Made by a program: the position numbers and the translations under genes. The notes under the pieces were generated by a model. The model did no database searches, was not told where the DNA came from, and was given only the letters and a program-made list of their open reading frames with translations. Shown in pieces: positions 44,984-54,367 of a DNA stretch of 64,000 nt (positions are counted from its first letter, which is position 1; every line of letters begins with the position of its first letter). This DNA comes from Chryseobacterium elymi (GTDB taxonomy: Bacteria; Bacteroidota; Bacteroidia; Flavobacteriales; Weeksellaceae), in contig NZ_QNUH01000020.1 of assembly GCF_003385495.1 (NCBI RefSeq), positions 1 through 64,000 of the forward strand, in the 5' to 3' direction.

Positions 44984-45763
44984 ATGAAGAAAACTATTGT
45001 ATTTATTGTTTTAGCAATAAGCCAAAATATATACAGTCAAAATAAGCTTTTAAAATCTGATAAATTAAAGACTACAGATTCTGTTAAAATAATTGGAATG
45101 TCTTCTAAATGGGATAAGAATAAAACATATGAAAAGTATAACTTTCTAATTTCAGATAAAAAAGTAATTGATTCTCTAATAGAATCAGTTGAATATGGTG
45201 ATAATACAAAAAATGAATGGGAACAAAATAATTTCTATATCATTTTAACAAAAGCAAATAAAGAATTTGATAGAGTTTCCGTTAGTCCAGCACTAAATAA
45301 TGCACATATTAAAGGTAAAAGCTATAAATTTAATGTTTCCGTTTTAGAAAAACTTTCAAAAAAATATCCCTTAACTTATAACTGGTATGAAAAGGAATTT
45401 AAAAATGAACAAGAATTTAATAAGTTTAATACCGAAATATTAAAACAAGAGAAAACTTTATATGTAAGTAAACCTACTTTTATTTATGAAGGTTCTTTTG
45501 AATTACAATTTCCAAAAAATGAAATATTTCTTCACCCTAAAGCTATCGACGAATACTTAAGACCACAAATTGAAAAAATTGTTAATGGTAGAGAATTTAG
45601 CATTTCTTACAAAGCAAATGAATTTAATATGAGAAACCCTGATCAATATACAATGACGATAAATGGTCCATACAATCTCTTCAAAAAATTAAAAGATAAA
45701 AAGGGTAAAAAGGGAAAATGGATTCCTGCAAAATTCATTGCAGTTATTTATGAAAAAGAATAA
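44984..45763 (+). CDS. Secreted protein of unknown function
   Basis: This 259-residue protein has a signal peptide (MKKTIVFIVLAISQNIYSQ). The mature part is Lys-, Asn- and Tyr-rich and ends with a lysine cluster (KDKKGKKGKWIPAKF). No domain is recognised. It lies 26 bp after the small acidic protein gene, and both look unusually AT-rich, which suggests they were acquired together. Confidence 0.55.
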   Translation: MKKTIVFIVLAISQNIYSQNKLLKSDKLKTTDSVKIIGMSSKWDKNKTYEKYNFLISDKKVIDSLIESVEYGDNTKNEWEQNNFYIILTKANKEFDRVSVSPALNNAHIKGKSYKFNVSVLEKLSKKYPLTYNWYEKEFKNEQEFNKFNTEILKQEKTLYVSKPTFIYEGSFELQFPKNEIFLHPKAIDEYLRPQIEKIVNGREFSISYKANEFNMRNPDQYTMTINGPYNLFKKLKDKKGKKGKWIPAKFIAVIYEKE

Positions 45764-45765
45764 AA

Positions 45766-45890
45766 TGATCCCCGGGGCAGAGCTCCGAGGTATTCAATGG
45801 AAGAGATTCTATTTTTAGTTTTGTGAAAAGCCATCCGTTTTCAGACTTTTCCTCTTTTAACCCCAGGTATTCTCTTCGAATAAATTAATA
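45766..45890. repeat. Probable intergenic repeat fragment
   Basis: A GC-rich stem (CGGGGCAGAGCTCCG) at 45772-45790 and a later CCCCAGGTATTCTCTTCG segment (~45860-45880) share a GGTATTC core. They stand out from the surrounding AT-rich DNA and look like remnants of a dispersed non-coding repeat. A TAATTTTG at 45924-45931 then provides a -7 element for the next gene. Confidence 0.35.
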
Positions 45891-45957
45891 ATCAAAAACT
45901 TACACTTTATCAATTAAAAAGCTTAATTTTGCACCCCGAAATAAGGATTCTACAGTT

Positions 45958-46404
45958 ATGAAAAAATTAGGCGAATACAGAAAGCTTCTTGAAGTTGATA
46001 AAACCGTTACTTTAAAGGAATTAAAGACCATTTACAGGAATACAATGAAAGATACGCATCCTGATAAATTTGCCAATGATGAAGCTGGAAAGCTGGAAGC
46101 AGAGGAAAGAAGCAAGTCTGTGATTGAAGCCTACCATTTTTTGGTAAGCATTAACGAAGAAACACAGGAGAAATATAAAGAGGAATATACTGAAACCATT
46201 ACAAAATCTAATATCCAGGATTTTTATCTGGAGAAAGCGGTTTTAAAAATTCAGCATCTGAACGGAATGATGTACGAATATATTGGAGTTCCGAGAAATA
46301 CATACATAAAAATGGTTAATTCCGATTCGCCAAGCCGTTTTGCAAGAAGACACATTTATGGAAACTTTATTTACAGAAAGTCTGGTGAGGTAATGGCAGA
46401 TTAA
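45958..46404 (+). CDS. J-like domain protein with C-terminal KTSC domain
   Basis: The protein has 148 residues. The N-terminal ~65 form a DnaJ-like helical region with an HPD motif (MKDTHPDKFAND). Residues ~80-145 match the KTSC domain (LNGMMYEYIGVPRNTYIKMV, SRFARRHIYGNFIYRK), a small fold found near RNA-processing or chaperone genes. The HPD suggests interaction with a DnaK chaperone. A terminator follows directly. Confidence 0.8.
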   Translation: MKKLGEYRKLLEVDKTVTLKELKTIYRNTMKDTHPDKFANDEAGKLEAEERSKSVIEAYHFLVSINEETQEKYKEEYTETITKSNIQDFYLEKAVLKIQHLNGMMYEYIGVPRNTYIKMVNSDSPSRFARRHIYGNFIYRKSGEVMAD

Positions 46405-46424
46405 TTTTCTGCAAATAAAATAAG

Positions 46425-46461
46425 CAAAGGCTTTCAGTTCATTCTGGAAGCCTTTGTTTAT
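46425..46461 (+). terminator. Terminator after the KTSC gene
   Basis: A CAAAGGCTTTCAG-ttcatt-CTGGAAGCCTTTG hairpin is followed by TTTATT, 21 bp after the stop codon. Confidence 0.85.
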
Positions 46462-46549
46462 TGAAATTCTAACATTTAATTTTAACAAAGAGCGCAAAAG
46501 CTTTTTTTAAATTAATTGAGTATATTTTTGTTCGCAAAGGTGTTTCACT

Positions 46550-46702
46550 CAGTAAAGTAACATTCACTTCCTCATCCCGTATGGATCTAGACACTGAATC
46601 TTTACAAATTAACCTCTAATAACTTTGCATAGATCCTTACGGGATGACAAGGATCCTGCTTATCTTTGAGATTGCTTCTTCGCTTTGCTCATCGCAATGA
46701 CG
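46550..46702. repeat. Dispersed palindromic repeat element
   Basis: Between two terminators, CATCCCGTATGGATCTA (46574-46590) is matched in inverted orientation by TAGATCCTTACGGGATG ~37 bp later. This is followed by GAGATTGCTTCTTCGCTTTG and CATCGCAATGACG, motifs typical of scattered palindromic intergenic elements in Bacteroidota and other phyla. No ORF is present. Confidence 0.6.
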
Positions 46703-46705
46703 AAA

Positions 46706-46738
46706 AAAAGCGCATCAGAAATCTGATGCGCTTTTAGG
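46706..46738 (-). terminator. Terminator of the RND efflux operon
   Basis: A perfect 14-bp stem (AAAAGCGCATCAGA / TCTGATGCGCTTTT) is followed by a T run on the minus strand, just past the RND permease stop at 46757. Confidence 0.9.
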
Positions 46739-46756
46739 TTAATTAAGGCTAATATT

Positions 46757-49700
46757 TTAGTCTATGTGTTTAGGAGTAAATCCGTCTTCACTTAGTTCTT
46801 TGTGTACATAATCAGCTTTCATTTCAGCTTCGTAGTCTACTTTTTCATGTTGGCCCATTCTTCTTAGAATGGAATCAAATAATGAATACACTACCGGTAC
46901 AATGATCAGCGTCAGGAATAATGATGATGTCAAACCACCGATAATTACCCAGGCTAATCCGTTGTTCATCTCTGCTCCTGCTCCTTTTGCAATCGCAATC
47001 GGGATCATACCGAAGATCATCGCAATTGTTGTCATCAGGATCGGACGAAGACGTGCGTGGTTAGCCTGAATCAAGGCGTCATGCGTACTTGCTCCTGCTG
47101 CTTTTCTCATATTCGCAAAGTCGACAATCATGATCGCATTCTTCGCTACCAGACCAATCAACATGATCATCCCCAGCATCGTAAAGATGTTTAATGAATT
47201 GGCGGTGATGGCAAGAATAATCATTACCCCGATCAATGCCAGAGGAATGGAGAATAATACCACGAACGGATATACAAATGAGTCATATAATGAAACCATT
47301 ACCAGGTAAACCAATACGATAGCAGCCATCAATGCAATTCCTAAGGTACCGAAACCTTCGGTCTGGTTTTCCATATCACCACTCCAGATATAGCTTACTC
47401 CTGCCGGTTTGGTCTTTTCATTCTCCATAAACTGAGCCGCCCATTCGTTGGCAACATCTCCTACAGGACGACCTACCACCTTAGATTTCACCTTTACAGA
47501 AGGCGATTTATCTCTACGTTCCAATAAACTCGGTCCGGAACCCATTTTTACATCTGCAAACTGACTCAGCCTGATCTGCTCACCCTGAGGATTCGTAAAC
47601 ATCAGGTTTCTTACATCATCAATCGACTGTCTGTTGGCATCACCAAAACGGATGTTGATATCATATTCATATTCTCCGGCTCTGAATTTTCCGTCTGTAT
47701 TTCCATTGAATGCAGTCTGCATCGTTTGTCCTACACTGGAAAGATTTAAGCCTAAAGATGCCATTTTATCTCTGTCGATATTCACCTGAACCTCCGGATT
47801 TCCAGAGTCAGTTGATAATTCTGCATCTACAGAGCCAGGAACCTTTTTAAGCAATTCAAGAATTCTGTTGGCTTCTTTATTGGCCGTTTCGTTATCCTGG
47901 GCTGTTACTACCATTTCAATAGGTGCATTATCCGCTCCCATTAATCCAATTGGTGCTGTTTTAAATTCAACTCCTGTGAATTTTTCTTCCAGCGCTCTCT
48001 TGATTTTTGCAGACTTAATGTCTGTGCTCTCATTACGCTCAGATTTATCTACCAGAATCACCTGGATCTCTGACTGATACAAGGTAGCCTGCGCTCCACC
48101 AAATCCTGATGACTGCTGACCAACTGTGGTGATCATATCTACAACATCTTTATCATTTCTAAGGTATCTTTCAACCTCTAATGTCAGCTGGTTGGTTTTT
48201 TCTACGGAAGCATCTTTTGGCAGCTCCATCTGAACAAGGAACTGGCCTCTGTCCATTTTAGGGAAGAATTCACCACCGATAAATCCGAAAGCCACCAGCA
48301 TGAATGAAGAAATCAGGATAATGAAGGTCACAATCACTGTCATAATTCTTCTTAATGTTGTTTTTAATGCCCATTCCAGAATTCCTGTGATCCAGTGAGT
48401 GAATTTCTCCAATTGCTTTTCAAACCAAAGGATAAATTTTTCAAAAGGATTTTTACCTGTCAAATGTACCAGTTTACCATATCTTGAAGATAACCAAGGA
48501 ATGATGGTAAATGAAGCCAATAATGAGAATAATGTTGCAATAACCACCGTTACGCAGAACTGCGTCAGGATATCAGAAACTAATCCTGAACTCATCGCAA
48601 TCGGTAAGAATACCACCACGATTACCAGGGTAATAGCCGTTACCGTAAATCCAATCTCTGAAGCTCCATCGTACGCTGCACGAATTCTGCTTTTTCCCAT
48701 CTCCATGTGACGGTAAACGTTCTCCAAAACCACAATTGCATCATCCACAAGGATACCAACCACCAGTGAAAGTCCTAATAAACTCATCAGGTTTAAGGTA
48801 TACCCCATCAGATACATCCCGATTACCGTTGCAATCAATGACATCGGGATAGAAACCATTACAATGAATGCGTTTCTGATGTTATGAAGGAACAATAACA
48901 TCACTACTGCTACCAGGATAATCGCCAGGAATAAATCGAAGATTACGTGGTCTGCAGCTTCAAGCGTAAAGTCTGTGGTATCATCTACAATATTTATTTT
49001 AATTGCCTGAGTTTTATAGTTGTTCTGAACATCAGCAATTGTTTTCTGAATAGCTTCTGAAACGGAAACCGCATTGGCATCAGACTGTTTTTTTACCTGA
49101 AGTAAAATCGTTGAATTCTGATTGTATCTTGCCACTTTCTCAACATCCTTTTGGGTATCGAAAACGGTTGCAATATCAGACAAACGAACCTGAGCTCCAT
49201 TTTTATTGGAAACCACAAGGCTACTCATCTCATCTACACTTTTATACTTTCCGGAAAGCCTGATCGTAGATCTTGAAGTTCTGGTCTTCAAAGCTCCAGT
49301 CGGGAAATCCAGGTTGGAGGAAAGAATGGCCTGCTGCACATCTGCGATCGCAATACCATACCCCTGCATTTTCTTTTCATCTAAGTTAACCTGGATCTCT
49401 CTCTCCTGCCCACCTACAAGGTCAACCTGAGCCACGCCGTTTACACGGGAGAAAATAGGCTCTATTTTTTTATCTAAAAGGTCATAAAGATCTTTATTAT
49501 TCAGCTTGTCGCTGGAAATACTCAAAGTCATGATCGGAAGATCATCCAGTGAGAATTTTTGCAAAGAAGGAGGGTCTGCATCCTCCGGAAGGTCTGCCAG
49601 AATAGCATTTACCTTTCTCTGTGCATCATTCAAAGCATAGTTTACATCGGCACCGGTATTCAGCTGAACCATAATAACCGATAAGCTTTCGTAAGATGAA

Positions 49701-49945
49701 GATTCTACTTTTTTTACGTTTTCCAGGGAACCCACGGCATCTTCAATTTTCCGGGTTACCGAAGTTTCCACCTCTGCAGGCGAAGCTCCCGGATATACCG
49801 TAGAAATGGTTACCATATTGGTTTCAAACTTTGGAATCAACTCGTACCCCATCATGGAGTAACTTAATAAACCACCCAGTGTAAGTATCGTAAACAATAC
49901 GATAACAAGGGACGGCCTTTTAATGGATATTTCTGCTAACTTCAT
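46757..49945 (-). CDS. RND efflux permease (HAE1/AcrB family)
   Basis: This 1062-residue inner-membrane protein has twelve predicted membrane helices and two large periplasmic loops. The proton-relay aspartates are in VVGILVDDAIVVLENVYRHM. YPGASPAEVETSVTRKIEDA is a typical N-terminal porter-domain signature, and the second half repeats the fold (GLVAKNAIMIVDFANM). It exports drugs or other toxic compounds by proton antiport. It is last in the tetR-tolC-adaptor-permease operon, 6 bp after the adaptor gene. Confidence 0.95.
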   Translation of the reverse strand: MKLAEISIKRPSLVIVLFTILTLGGLLSYSMMGYELIPKFETNMVTISTVYPGASPAEVETSVTRKIEDAVGSLENVKKVESSSYESLSVIMVQLNTGADVNYALNDAQRKVNAILADLPEDADPPSLQKFSLDDLPIMTLSISSDKLNNKDLYDLLDKKIEPIFSRVNGVAQVDLVGGQEREIQVNLDEKKMQGYGIAIADVQQAILSSNLDFPTGALKTRTSRSTIRLSGKYKSVDEMSSLVVSNKNGAQVRLSDIATVFDTQKDVEKVARYNQNSTILLQVKKQSDANAVSVSEAIQKTIADVQNNYKTQAIKINIVDDTTDFTLEAADHVIFDLFLAIILVAVVMLLFLHNIRNAFIVMVSIPMSLIATVIGMYLMGYTLNLMSLLGLSLVVGILVDDAIVVLENVYRHMEMGKSRIRAAYDGASEIGFTVTAITLVIVVVFLPIAMSSGLVSDILTQFCVTVVIATLFSLLASFTIIPWLSSRYGKLVHLTGKNPFEKFILWFEKQLEKFTHWITGILEWALKTTLRRIMTVIVTFIILISSFMLVAFGFIGGEFFPKMDRGQFLVQMELPKDASVEKTNQLTLEVERYLRNDKDVVDMITTVGQQSSGFGGAQATLYQSEIQVILVDKSERNESTDIKSAKIKRALEEKFTGVEFKTAPIGLMGADNAPIEMVVTAQDNETANKEANRILELLKKVPGSVDAELSTDSGNPEVQVNIDRDKMASLGLNLSSVGQTMQTAFNGNTDGKFRAGEYEYDINIRFGDANRQSIDDVRNLMFTNPQGEQIRLSQFADVKMGSGPSLLERRDKSPSVKVKSKVVGRPVGDVANEWAAQFMENEKTKPAGVSYIWSGDMENQTEGFGTLGIALMAAIVLVYLVMVSLYDSFVYPFVVLFSIPLALIGVMIILAITANSLNIFTMLGMIMLIGLVAKNAIMIVDFANMRKAAGASTHDALIQANHARLRPILMTTIAMIFGMIPIAIAKGAGAEMNNGLAWVIIGGLTSSLFLTLIIVPVVYSLFDSILRRMGQHEKVDYEAEMKADYVHKELSEDGFTPKHID

Positions 49946-49951
49946 CTTCTG

Positions 49952-51013
49952 TTACTTTACGATATTGATTTTTGAACCGTTATCAAGGTTGATCTGTCCG
50001 CTGGTAATTACCTGTTCACCACCATTCAATCCGCTTAAGATCTGAACTTTGTCACCGTATACTTTTCCGGTTTGTACTTTAATCAGTTTAGCAGTTCCTT
50101 TGTCTACGATAAATAATTGTCCTGAACTTACTCCGTTTACGAAAGCTTCTGCAGGAACGGTCAGCATATTCTGGGTTTCTGCACCGTGATTGGTCCTGAA
50201 CAAAGCTGTTGCGTACATACCCGCTTTCAGGTTTCCTCTGTTCTGAACTTCAATTTCAACAGGGAAATTTAAAGAAGCATCACTTTTAGGAGCAATGAAG
50301 GTAATTCTTCCGCTGAAAGATTCTCCAGGTAAAACATTTACATTAATTGGAACTTCCTGGCCTAACTGAATTCTTCCAACCTGGCTTTCATCTACCAATA
50401 CAGAAAGTTTTAAGCTGTTGATATTAACGATTTCAAACATGGAAGTACCCACGGAAACCACTGTTCCGGGCTCTACCATCTTTTTATTGATCGTTCCGCT
50501 GATCCCTGCACGGATGCTGGTATCATTTACTCTTACTCCCTGTGCTCTTACGGCTGCCTGTGCATTTTTCAGCTGCAGTCTTGAGTTATCAACCTGCTGC
50601 TTGGTAACCCCTCCGGTTTTGAAGGCATTTTCGTAACGTTGGTTATCAATAATTGCATTTTGCAAATTATTCTGAGCCTGAGAAACATCCACTTCGATTG
50701 CGTCTTTTTTGATCACGGCCAAAGTCTGTCCTGCAGAAACTCTTGATCCTTCTTTTACCAGAACGCTTACGATACGTCCGGCGATTTCGGAAGACTGATT
50801 CATTTCCTGCTTTGGAATAAAAGTTCCGTTGGCAGTATAATCTGTGTCGATATTTTCTCTTGCTACAGTGACAACATTTACGTTGATTTTATCCACCTGT
50901 TTAGCAACTTCTCTTACTTCTGTTTCCTGTTTCTTCTTATTATCAGCGATTTTATATGCGGCTAAACCTATAAGTACTGCTGCGACGATGATATATATTA
51001 AGGTTTTTTTCAT
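49952..51013 (-). CDS. RND efflux periplasmic adaptor (membrane fusion protein)
   Basis: This 353-residue AcrA/MexA-type adaptor has an N-terminal membrane anchor (TLIYIIVAAVLIGLAAYKIA). It then has a lipoyl half-motif GRIVSVLVKEGSRVSAGQTL, a helical hairpin (AQNNLQNAIIDNQRYENAFK), the second lipoyl half GISGTINKKMVEPGTVV and beta-barrel segments (VPINVNVLPGESFSGRITFI). It joins the RND pump to the TolC-like channel. It lies 6 bp from each neighbour in the operon. Confidence 0.94.
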   Translation of the reverse strand: MKKTLIYIIVAAVLIGLAAYKIADNKKKQETEVREVAKQVDKINVNVVTVARENIDTDYTANGTFIPKQEMNQSSEIAGRIVSVLVKEGSRVSAGQTLAVIKKDAIEVDVSQAQNNLQNAIIDNQRYENAFKTGGVTKQQVDNSRLQLKNAQAAVRAQGVRVNDTSIRAGISGTINKKMVEPGTVVSVGTSMFEIVNINSLKLSVLVDESQVGRIQLGQEVPINVNVLPGESFSGRITFIAPKSDASLNFPVEIEVQNRGNLKAGMYATALFRTNHGAETQNMLTVPAEAFVNGVSSGQLFIVDKGTAKLIKVQTGKVYGDKVQILSGLNGGEQVITSGQINLDNGSKINIVK

Positions 51014-51019
51014 AGTTTA

Positions 51020-52372
51020 TTACTGGTTTTGTAGTGTGTTTAATTCTCCTTTAGCCTTGATTAATTTTATTTCCGCCTGTTTGTAATCTAATAAAGCATT
51101 TGCATAGTTCTGTTTCGCCTGGGTAAGAGCATTCTCAGCATCTAAAACCTCTGTAAGCGTTGCCAAGCCATACTGATAGTTGGCCTGAGTATTTTTCTGA
51201 ACTCTTTCTGCCAATCCTACATTGTCTTTCATACTCTCAATATTGATTAGTGCATTTTCCATATTGGCAATTGCATTTTTATAATCTAAACTTAAGCTCA
51301 GCTGAGTATTTTGGATATCTAAATCTAAATCCTGGATATCAATTTCTGCCTGATTGATTTTAGCTTTGGTAGCTCCCCCGGTGAAAATAGGAATATTCAC
51401 ATTCAAACCTATCGCTGAATAATCGCTCCAAAGAACTCCGTTATTAATCCCATTGGTAAGAGGGAATTTTCTACCTTGGCCTCCCCAGCCGTAATTGGCA
51501 ACCAGATTCACTGTCGGGTATAAATAAGCTTCCGTAGCTTTCTTGTTAAACTGCAGAAGTTCTCTGTTTTTGTTTAAAACTTTGATTTCTGTGCGGTCAT
51601 CCAGGTTTACATTGCTTGCTACCAATTCAGGTCTTGGCTCGATTGTTTTCTCTTCAAGCTCGATATCTGTACCGATAGGAATTCCCATGTAAAATTTCAA
51701 AGCATTTTTTGAAAGTTCTACCGAGTTGATTAATGTCTGTCTGTTTGAACCAATATTTGTCAACTGAACGTTGGTACGATCTAAATCGATGGCTTTTGCC
51801 AAACCGTTATCAACCAGACTTTTGATTACATTTCTTGTTTTTTCCGTATTGGCGTAGCTGGCTTCAACCGTTTTAAGATTCTCTTCCTGAACAAAAACCT
51901 GATAATAGGCTGTTGCTACATTTTCAATGATTTGTTCGTTCGTTAACTGAGCATTTAAAACATAGAATTCTCTTGTCGATTTTGCCGCTTTAAGACCAGT
52001 AAAAACTCGCTGATCAAAGATTGCCTGCTGAAGCTGTACAGAAGCTGTTGAGCTCCATGGCTGTCCCAGTTGCGCCCTGATTCTCTCCCCGCCAAATTCA
52101 AGCAAAGATTCCTGAATAATCGGATTGTAAGTTAACCCTGCAGTAGCACTTATCTGAGGTAAAGCTCCGGCTCTGGCCTCATCAATTTTATATTCAGCTT
52201 TTTTGATCTGTAATGCTGCTTTTTTGGCTTCTGCCTTATTTTGCAATGCCTGCTTGATAGCTTCCTGTAGAGAAACCTGCTGCTGGGCAGATACTGATGA
52301 AAAGCCGAAAATCATAAATGCTGCAGCTATCCCAATTTTTAGCTTATTAGCAGTTATACGTTTTCTTTTCAT
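51020..52372 (-). CDS. TolC family outer-membrane efflux protein
   Basis: The 450-residue protein has an N-terminal signal sequence (KIGIAAAFMIFGFSSVSAQ). Two repeated helical-hairpin domains typical of TolC follow (QVSLQEAIKQALQNKAEAKK, LSLDYKNAIANMENALINIE, YGLATLTEVLDAENALTQAK). It forms the outer-membrane exit duct for the pump encoded by the next two genes. It begins 95 bp after tetR. Confidence 0.93.
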   Translation of the reverse strand: MKRKRITANKLKIGIAAAFMIFGFSSVSAQQQVSLQEAIKQALQNKAEAKKAALQIKKAEYKIDEARAGALPQISATAGLTYNPIIQESLLEFGGERIRAQLGQPWSSTASVQLQQAIFDQRVFTGLKAAKSTREFYVLNAQLTNEQIIENVATAYYQVFVQEENLKTVEASYANTEKTRNVIKSLVDNGLAKAIDLDRTNVQLTNIGSNRQTLINSVELSKNALKFYMGIPIGTDIELEEKTIEPRPELVASNVNLDDRTEIKVLNKNRELLQFNKKATEAYLYPTVNLVANYGWGGQGRKFPLTNGINNGVLWSDYSAIGLNVNIPIFTGGATKAKINQAEIDIQDLDLDIQNTQLSLSLDYKNAIANMENALINIESMKDNVGLAERVQKNTQANYQYGLATLTEVLDAENALTQAKQNYANALLDYKQAEIKLIKAKGELNTLQNQ

Positions 52373-52467
52373 AATTTTATACTTCGTTTATTTTTTTAAT
52401 GTAATTTTTCTCGTAACGTTTTTACTCCTAAAGGACGAATCATTTCTTAAAATACTTTAACATTTTT

Positions 52468-53061
52468 TTAATTTTTGAAAAGCATGTTGATAATAATCTC
52501 TTTTCTTTCAGAAATAATTTGATCATATTCTTCGTCATTAATCATCAGATTCTCCATAAATAAGGGTCTTATGGCACTTGGAAATACAAGTAAAGAGACC
52601 ATATTCAGAATAAACTGCACGGGAGCCATTTTTTCAATATTTCCCAGTTCCATTTCTTTTTCGATGTCTTTATAAAGGGTTTCCAGCACATCTTCTTCGA
52701 TGTCTCTCTGGTTGCAGTTCCCTTTATTAATTTGTGAAACAATATAGGTTTCCAGATAGGGGTACTGGAGGCTCGTGGAAAGACTGCTTTCTATAAACTT
52801 ACTGATCTTGACTTTAAAAGGCAGATCTGCATTCTGGATGATCTTAGATTTTTCCTGTTCCACCCGTTGAGCTTCATCAAAAATGATCTGAATCAGATTA
52901 TCCCTTGAGCGGAAATAATAATTAATCAGTGTTCTGTTCACTCCGGCTTCATCTGCAATTTCCTGGGTAGTAGCGTCAAACTTCCCTTTCACAAAGAATA
53001 AATTCTTCGCTGTCTCTTTTATTAATTCCTGTGTTTGGTCTTTTTTTGCTTGATTTGACAT
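52468..53061 (-). CDS. TetR/AcrR family repressor of the efflux operon
   Basis: This 197-residue protein has an N-terminal HTH (TKEIADEAGV-like: ATTQEIADEAGVNRTLINYY FRSRD) and an all-helical ligand domain. It is the first gene of the efflux operon. A 13-bp palindrome lies 2 bp before its start codon and a 38-bp palindrome further upstream, flanking its own promoter, so autoregulation and control of the pump genes are likely. Pump substrates would be the natural inducers. Confidence 0.92.
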   Translation of the reverse strand: MSNQAKKDQTQELIKETAKNLFFVKGKFDATTQEIADEAGVNRTLINYYFRSRDNLIQIIFDEAQRVEQEKSKIIQNADLPFKVKISKFIESSLSTSLQYPYLETYIVSQINKGNCNQRDIEEDVLETLYKDIEKEMELGNIEKMAPVQFILNMVSLLVFPSAIRPLFMENLMINDEEYDQIISERKEIIINMLFKN

Positions 53062-53062
53062 T

Positions 53063-53144
53063 ATTGTTAAACAATTTTGTGCAAATGTAAATCAAATTCT
53101 GCTTTTGACAAAATTGTTAAACAAAATAATTAAACAAATTTGTC
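53063..53144 (-). promoter_or_regulatory. Promoter and TetR operators of the efflux operon
   Basis: On the minus strand TTTG (53112-53109), a 19-bp spacer and TACATTTG (53089-53082) form a good -33/-7 promoter. ATTGTTAAACAAT (53063-53075) covers the start site. A longer imperfect palindrome (53107-53144, GACAAAATTGTT ... AACAAATTTGTC) covers the -33 box. Both share the TTGTT-AACAA core expected of a TetR dimer site. Confidence 0.75.
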
Positions 53145-53371
53145 ATGATTTGCATCATGCTTTTGAAAAATACAGGTAAATTAATTAAAATTGAATTCGA
53201 ATAGAATCCCCTAAACAATTATTGTTTATGATAAAACAAATTAAATTTTTGAAGAAGTAATTTTATTCGGCACAGTAATACAATATACTTTGTCTGTGGG
53301 GAACAATTAAAGTCCAGACGGAAGAACGTATATTTGGTGATTTCCGGTAAAGGCTTAGAGATTAAAACAGA
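53145..53371. other. Intergenic gap with a third palindrome
   Basis: No gene is visible. TAAACAATTATTGTTTA (53212-53228) is a perfect 17-bp palindrome with the same TTGTTTA half-site as the TetR operators. Further right, GTCTG ... CAGAC near 53293-53318 could form a stem, but no known RNA family is recognised. Confidence 0.45.
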
Positions 53372-53396
53372 AACGGGCAGAAAATTCTGCCCGTTA
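53372..53396. terminator. Terminator of the CvfB-like gene
   Basis: A perfect AACGGGCAGAA-aa-TTCTGCCCGTT hairpin lies 7 bp past the stop of the gene at 53403 (minus strand). T runs on both sides are weak. Confidence 0.6.
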
Positions 53397-53402
53397 TGTA
53401 TT

Positions 53403-54227
53403 TTATAATAATTTTATTTTATCTTCTGAAATATCGACGATCTTATCTTTATACAGTCCGCCGAGCGCTTTTTTAAAGTTCTTTTTGCTCATCTGAAGCT
53501 CATCTTTGATCTCTTCAGGAGAAGATTTATCTGACAAATAGAGAAGTCCGTAGTTTTCTTCCAGCCTGTCAAGAATCTTTTGTTTGAACTCATCTATATT
53601 TTCAAAACCTTCCGGCTGAAGGGAAACATCAATTTTACCGTCTTCACGGATTGCTTTGATATAGCCACTTTCTTCCGATAAAGGATACAGCTTTTTGAAT
53701 ACGTCTGATGTGTAAACAAGACCGATATACTTTTTATTGATCACCACATTCCAGCCAAGCTCACTTTCATTCATCATAAGAAGGTCTACCTTTTCACCTT
53801 TTTCGAAGGGAAGGTCCTGGTACTGTGGATTTCTTTTGAATTTTGTGGTTCCGGTAATCAGATCAAGGTCTTCATCCACATATAAATAAACCAGGTATCT
53901 TTTTCCTTCAATAATTTTAGATTTCTGCTGTTTGTAAGGAATAAAAAGATCTTTTATGATTCCCCAGTCCATAAACGCTCCACTCGGAAGACTATGCACA
54001 CAACTCATTACGGCATACTCTCCTACTTCAGCCAGTGGAATTTCAGTGGTTGCCTTTAATTTTCCGTCATCCTGATAAACAAAAACTTCAACATCATCAC
54101 CAATTTCTTTTTCATCGCTGGTGAAAACCTTAGGCAAGAAAGCTTTCTCACCTGATTCGTCCGCCAGGATCCATCCTGAATAATTTTTTTCTGAAATTTT
54201 TAAAGTCTGGGTTTTTCCGAGTTGCAT
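53403..54227 (-). CDS. CvfB-like S1-domain RNA-binding protein
   Basis: The start at 54227 (MQLGKTQTLKISEKNYSGWI) is chosen because CvfB/YitL proteins begin in this way; the 7 residues encoded upstream are extra. The 274-residue protein has several S1-like OB folds (GEYAVMSCVHSLPSGAFMDWG, YIKAIREDGKIDVSLQPEGF) and a C-terminal winged helix (SKNFKKALGGLYKDKIVDIS). The family binds RNA and affects virulence-factor expression in staphylococci. It is a single gene. Confidence 0.86.
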   Translation of the reverse strand: MQLGKTQTLKISEKNYSGWILADESGEKAFLPKVFTSDEKEIGDDVEVFVYQDDGKLKATTEIPLAEVGEYAVMSCVHSLPSGAFMDWGIIKDLFIPYKQQKSKIIEGKRYLVYLYVDEDLDLITGTTKFKRNPQYQDLPFEKGEKVDLLMMNESELGWNVVINKKYIGLVYTSDVFKKLYPLSEESGYIKAIREDGKIDVSLQPEGFENIDEFKQKILDRLEENYGLLYLSDKSSPEEIKDELQMSKKNFKKALGGLYKDKIVDISEDKIKLL

Positions 54228-54339
54228 TGAATATATAATTAGCCACAAAGGTACGGAAAATTGAAGATTTTAAACTATTATATGCCGTTTTACTCCAAAT
54301 CACACAGTTTATCTCTTTTCAAACTGATGATAAAACCTG

Positions 54340-54347
54340 TACATTTG
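54340..54347 (+). promoter_or_regulatory. Probable -7 element for the gene at 54368
   Basis: TACATTTG matches TAnnTTTG and lies 21 bp before the ATG at 54368. It suggests the short secreted-protein gene was once a normal transcription unit. Confidence 0.5.
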
Positions 54348-54367
54348 ACCCAAGCAAAATCTCTGAC

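Noticed and set aside
53279..53370. Possible structured RNA with GTCTG...CAGAC and GGTGATTTCCGG segments
   Set aside because: No known riboswitch or ncRNA consensus could be matched; only a short stem is visible.
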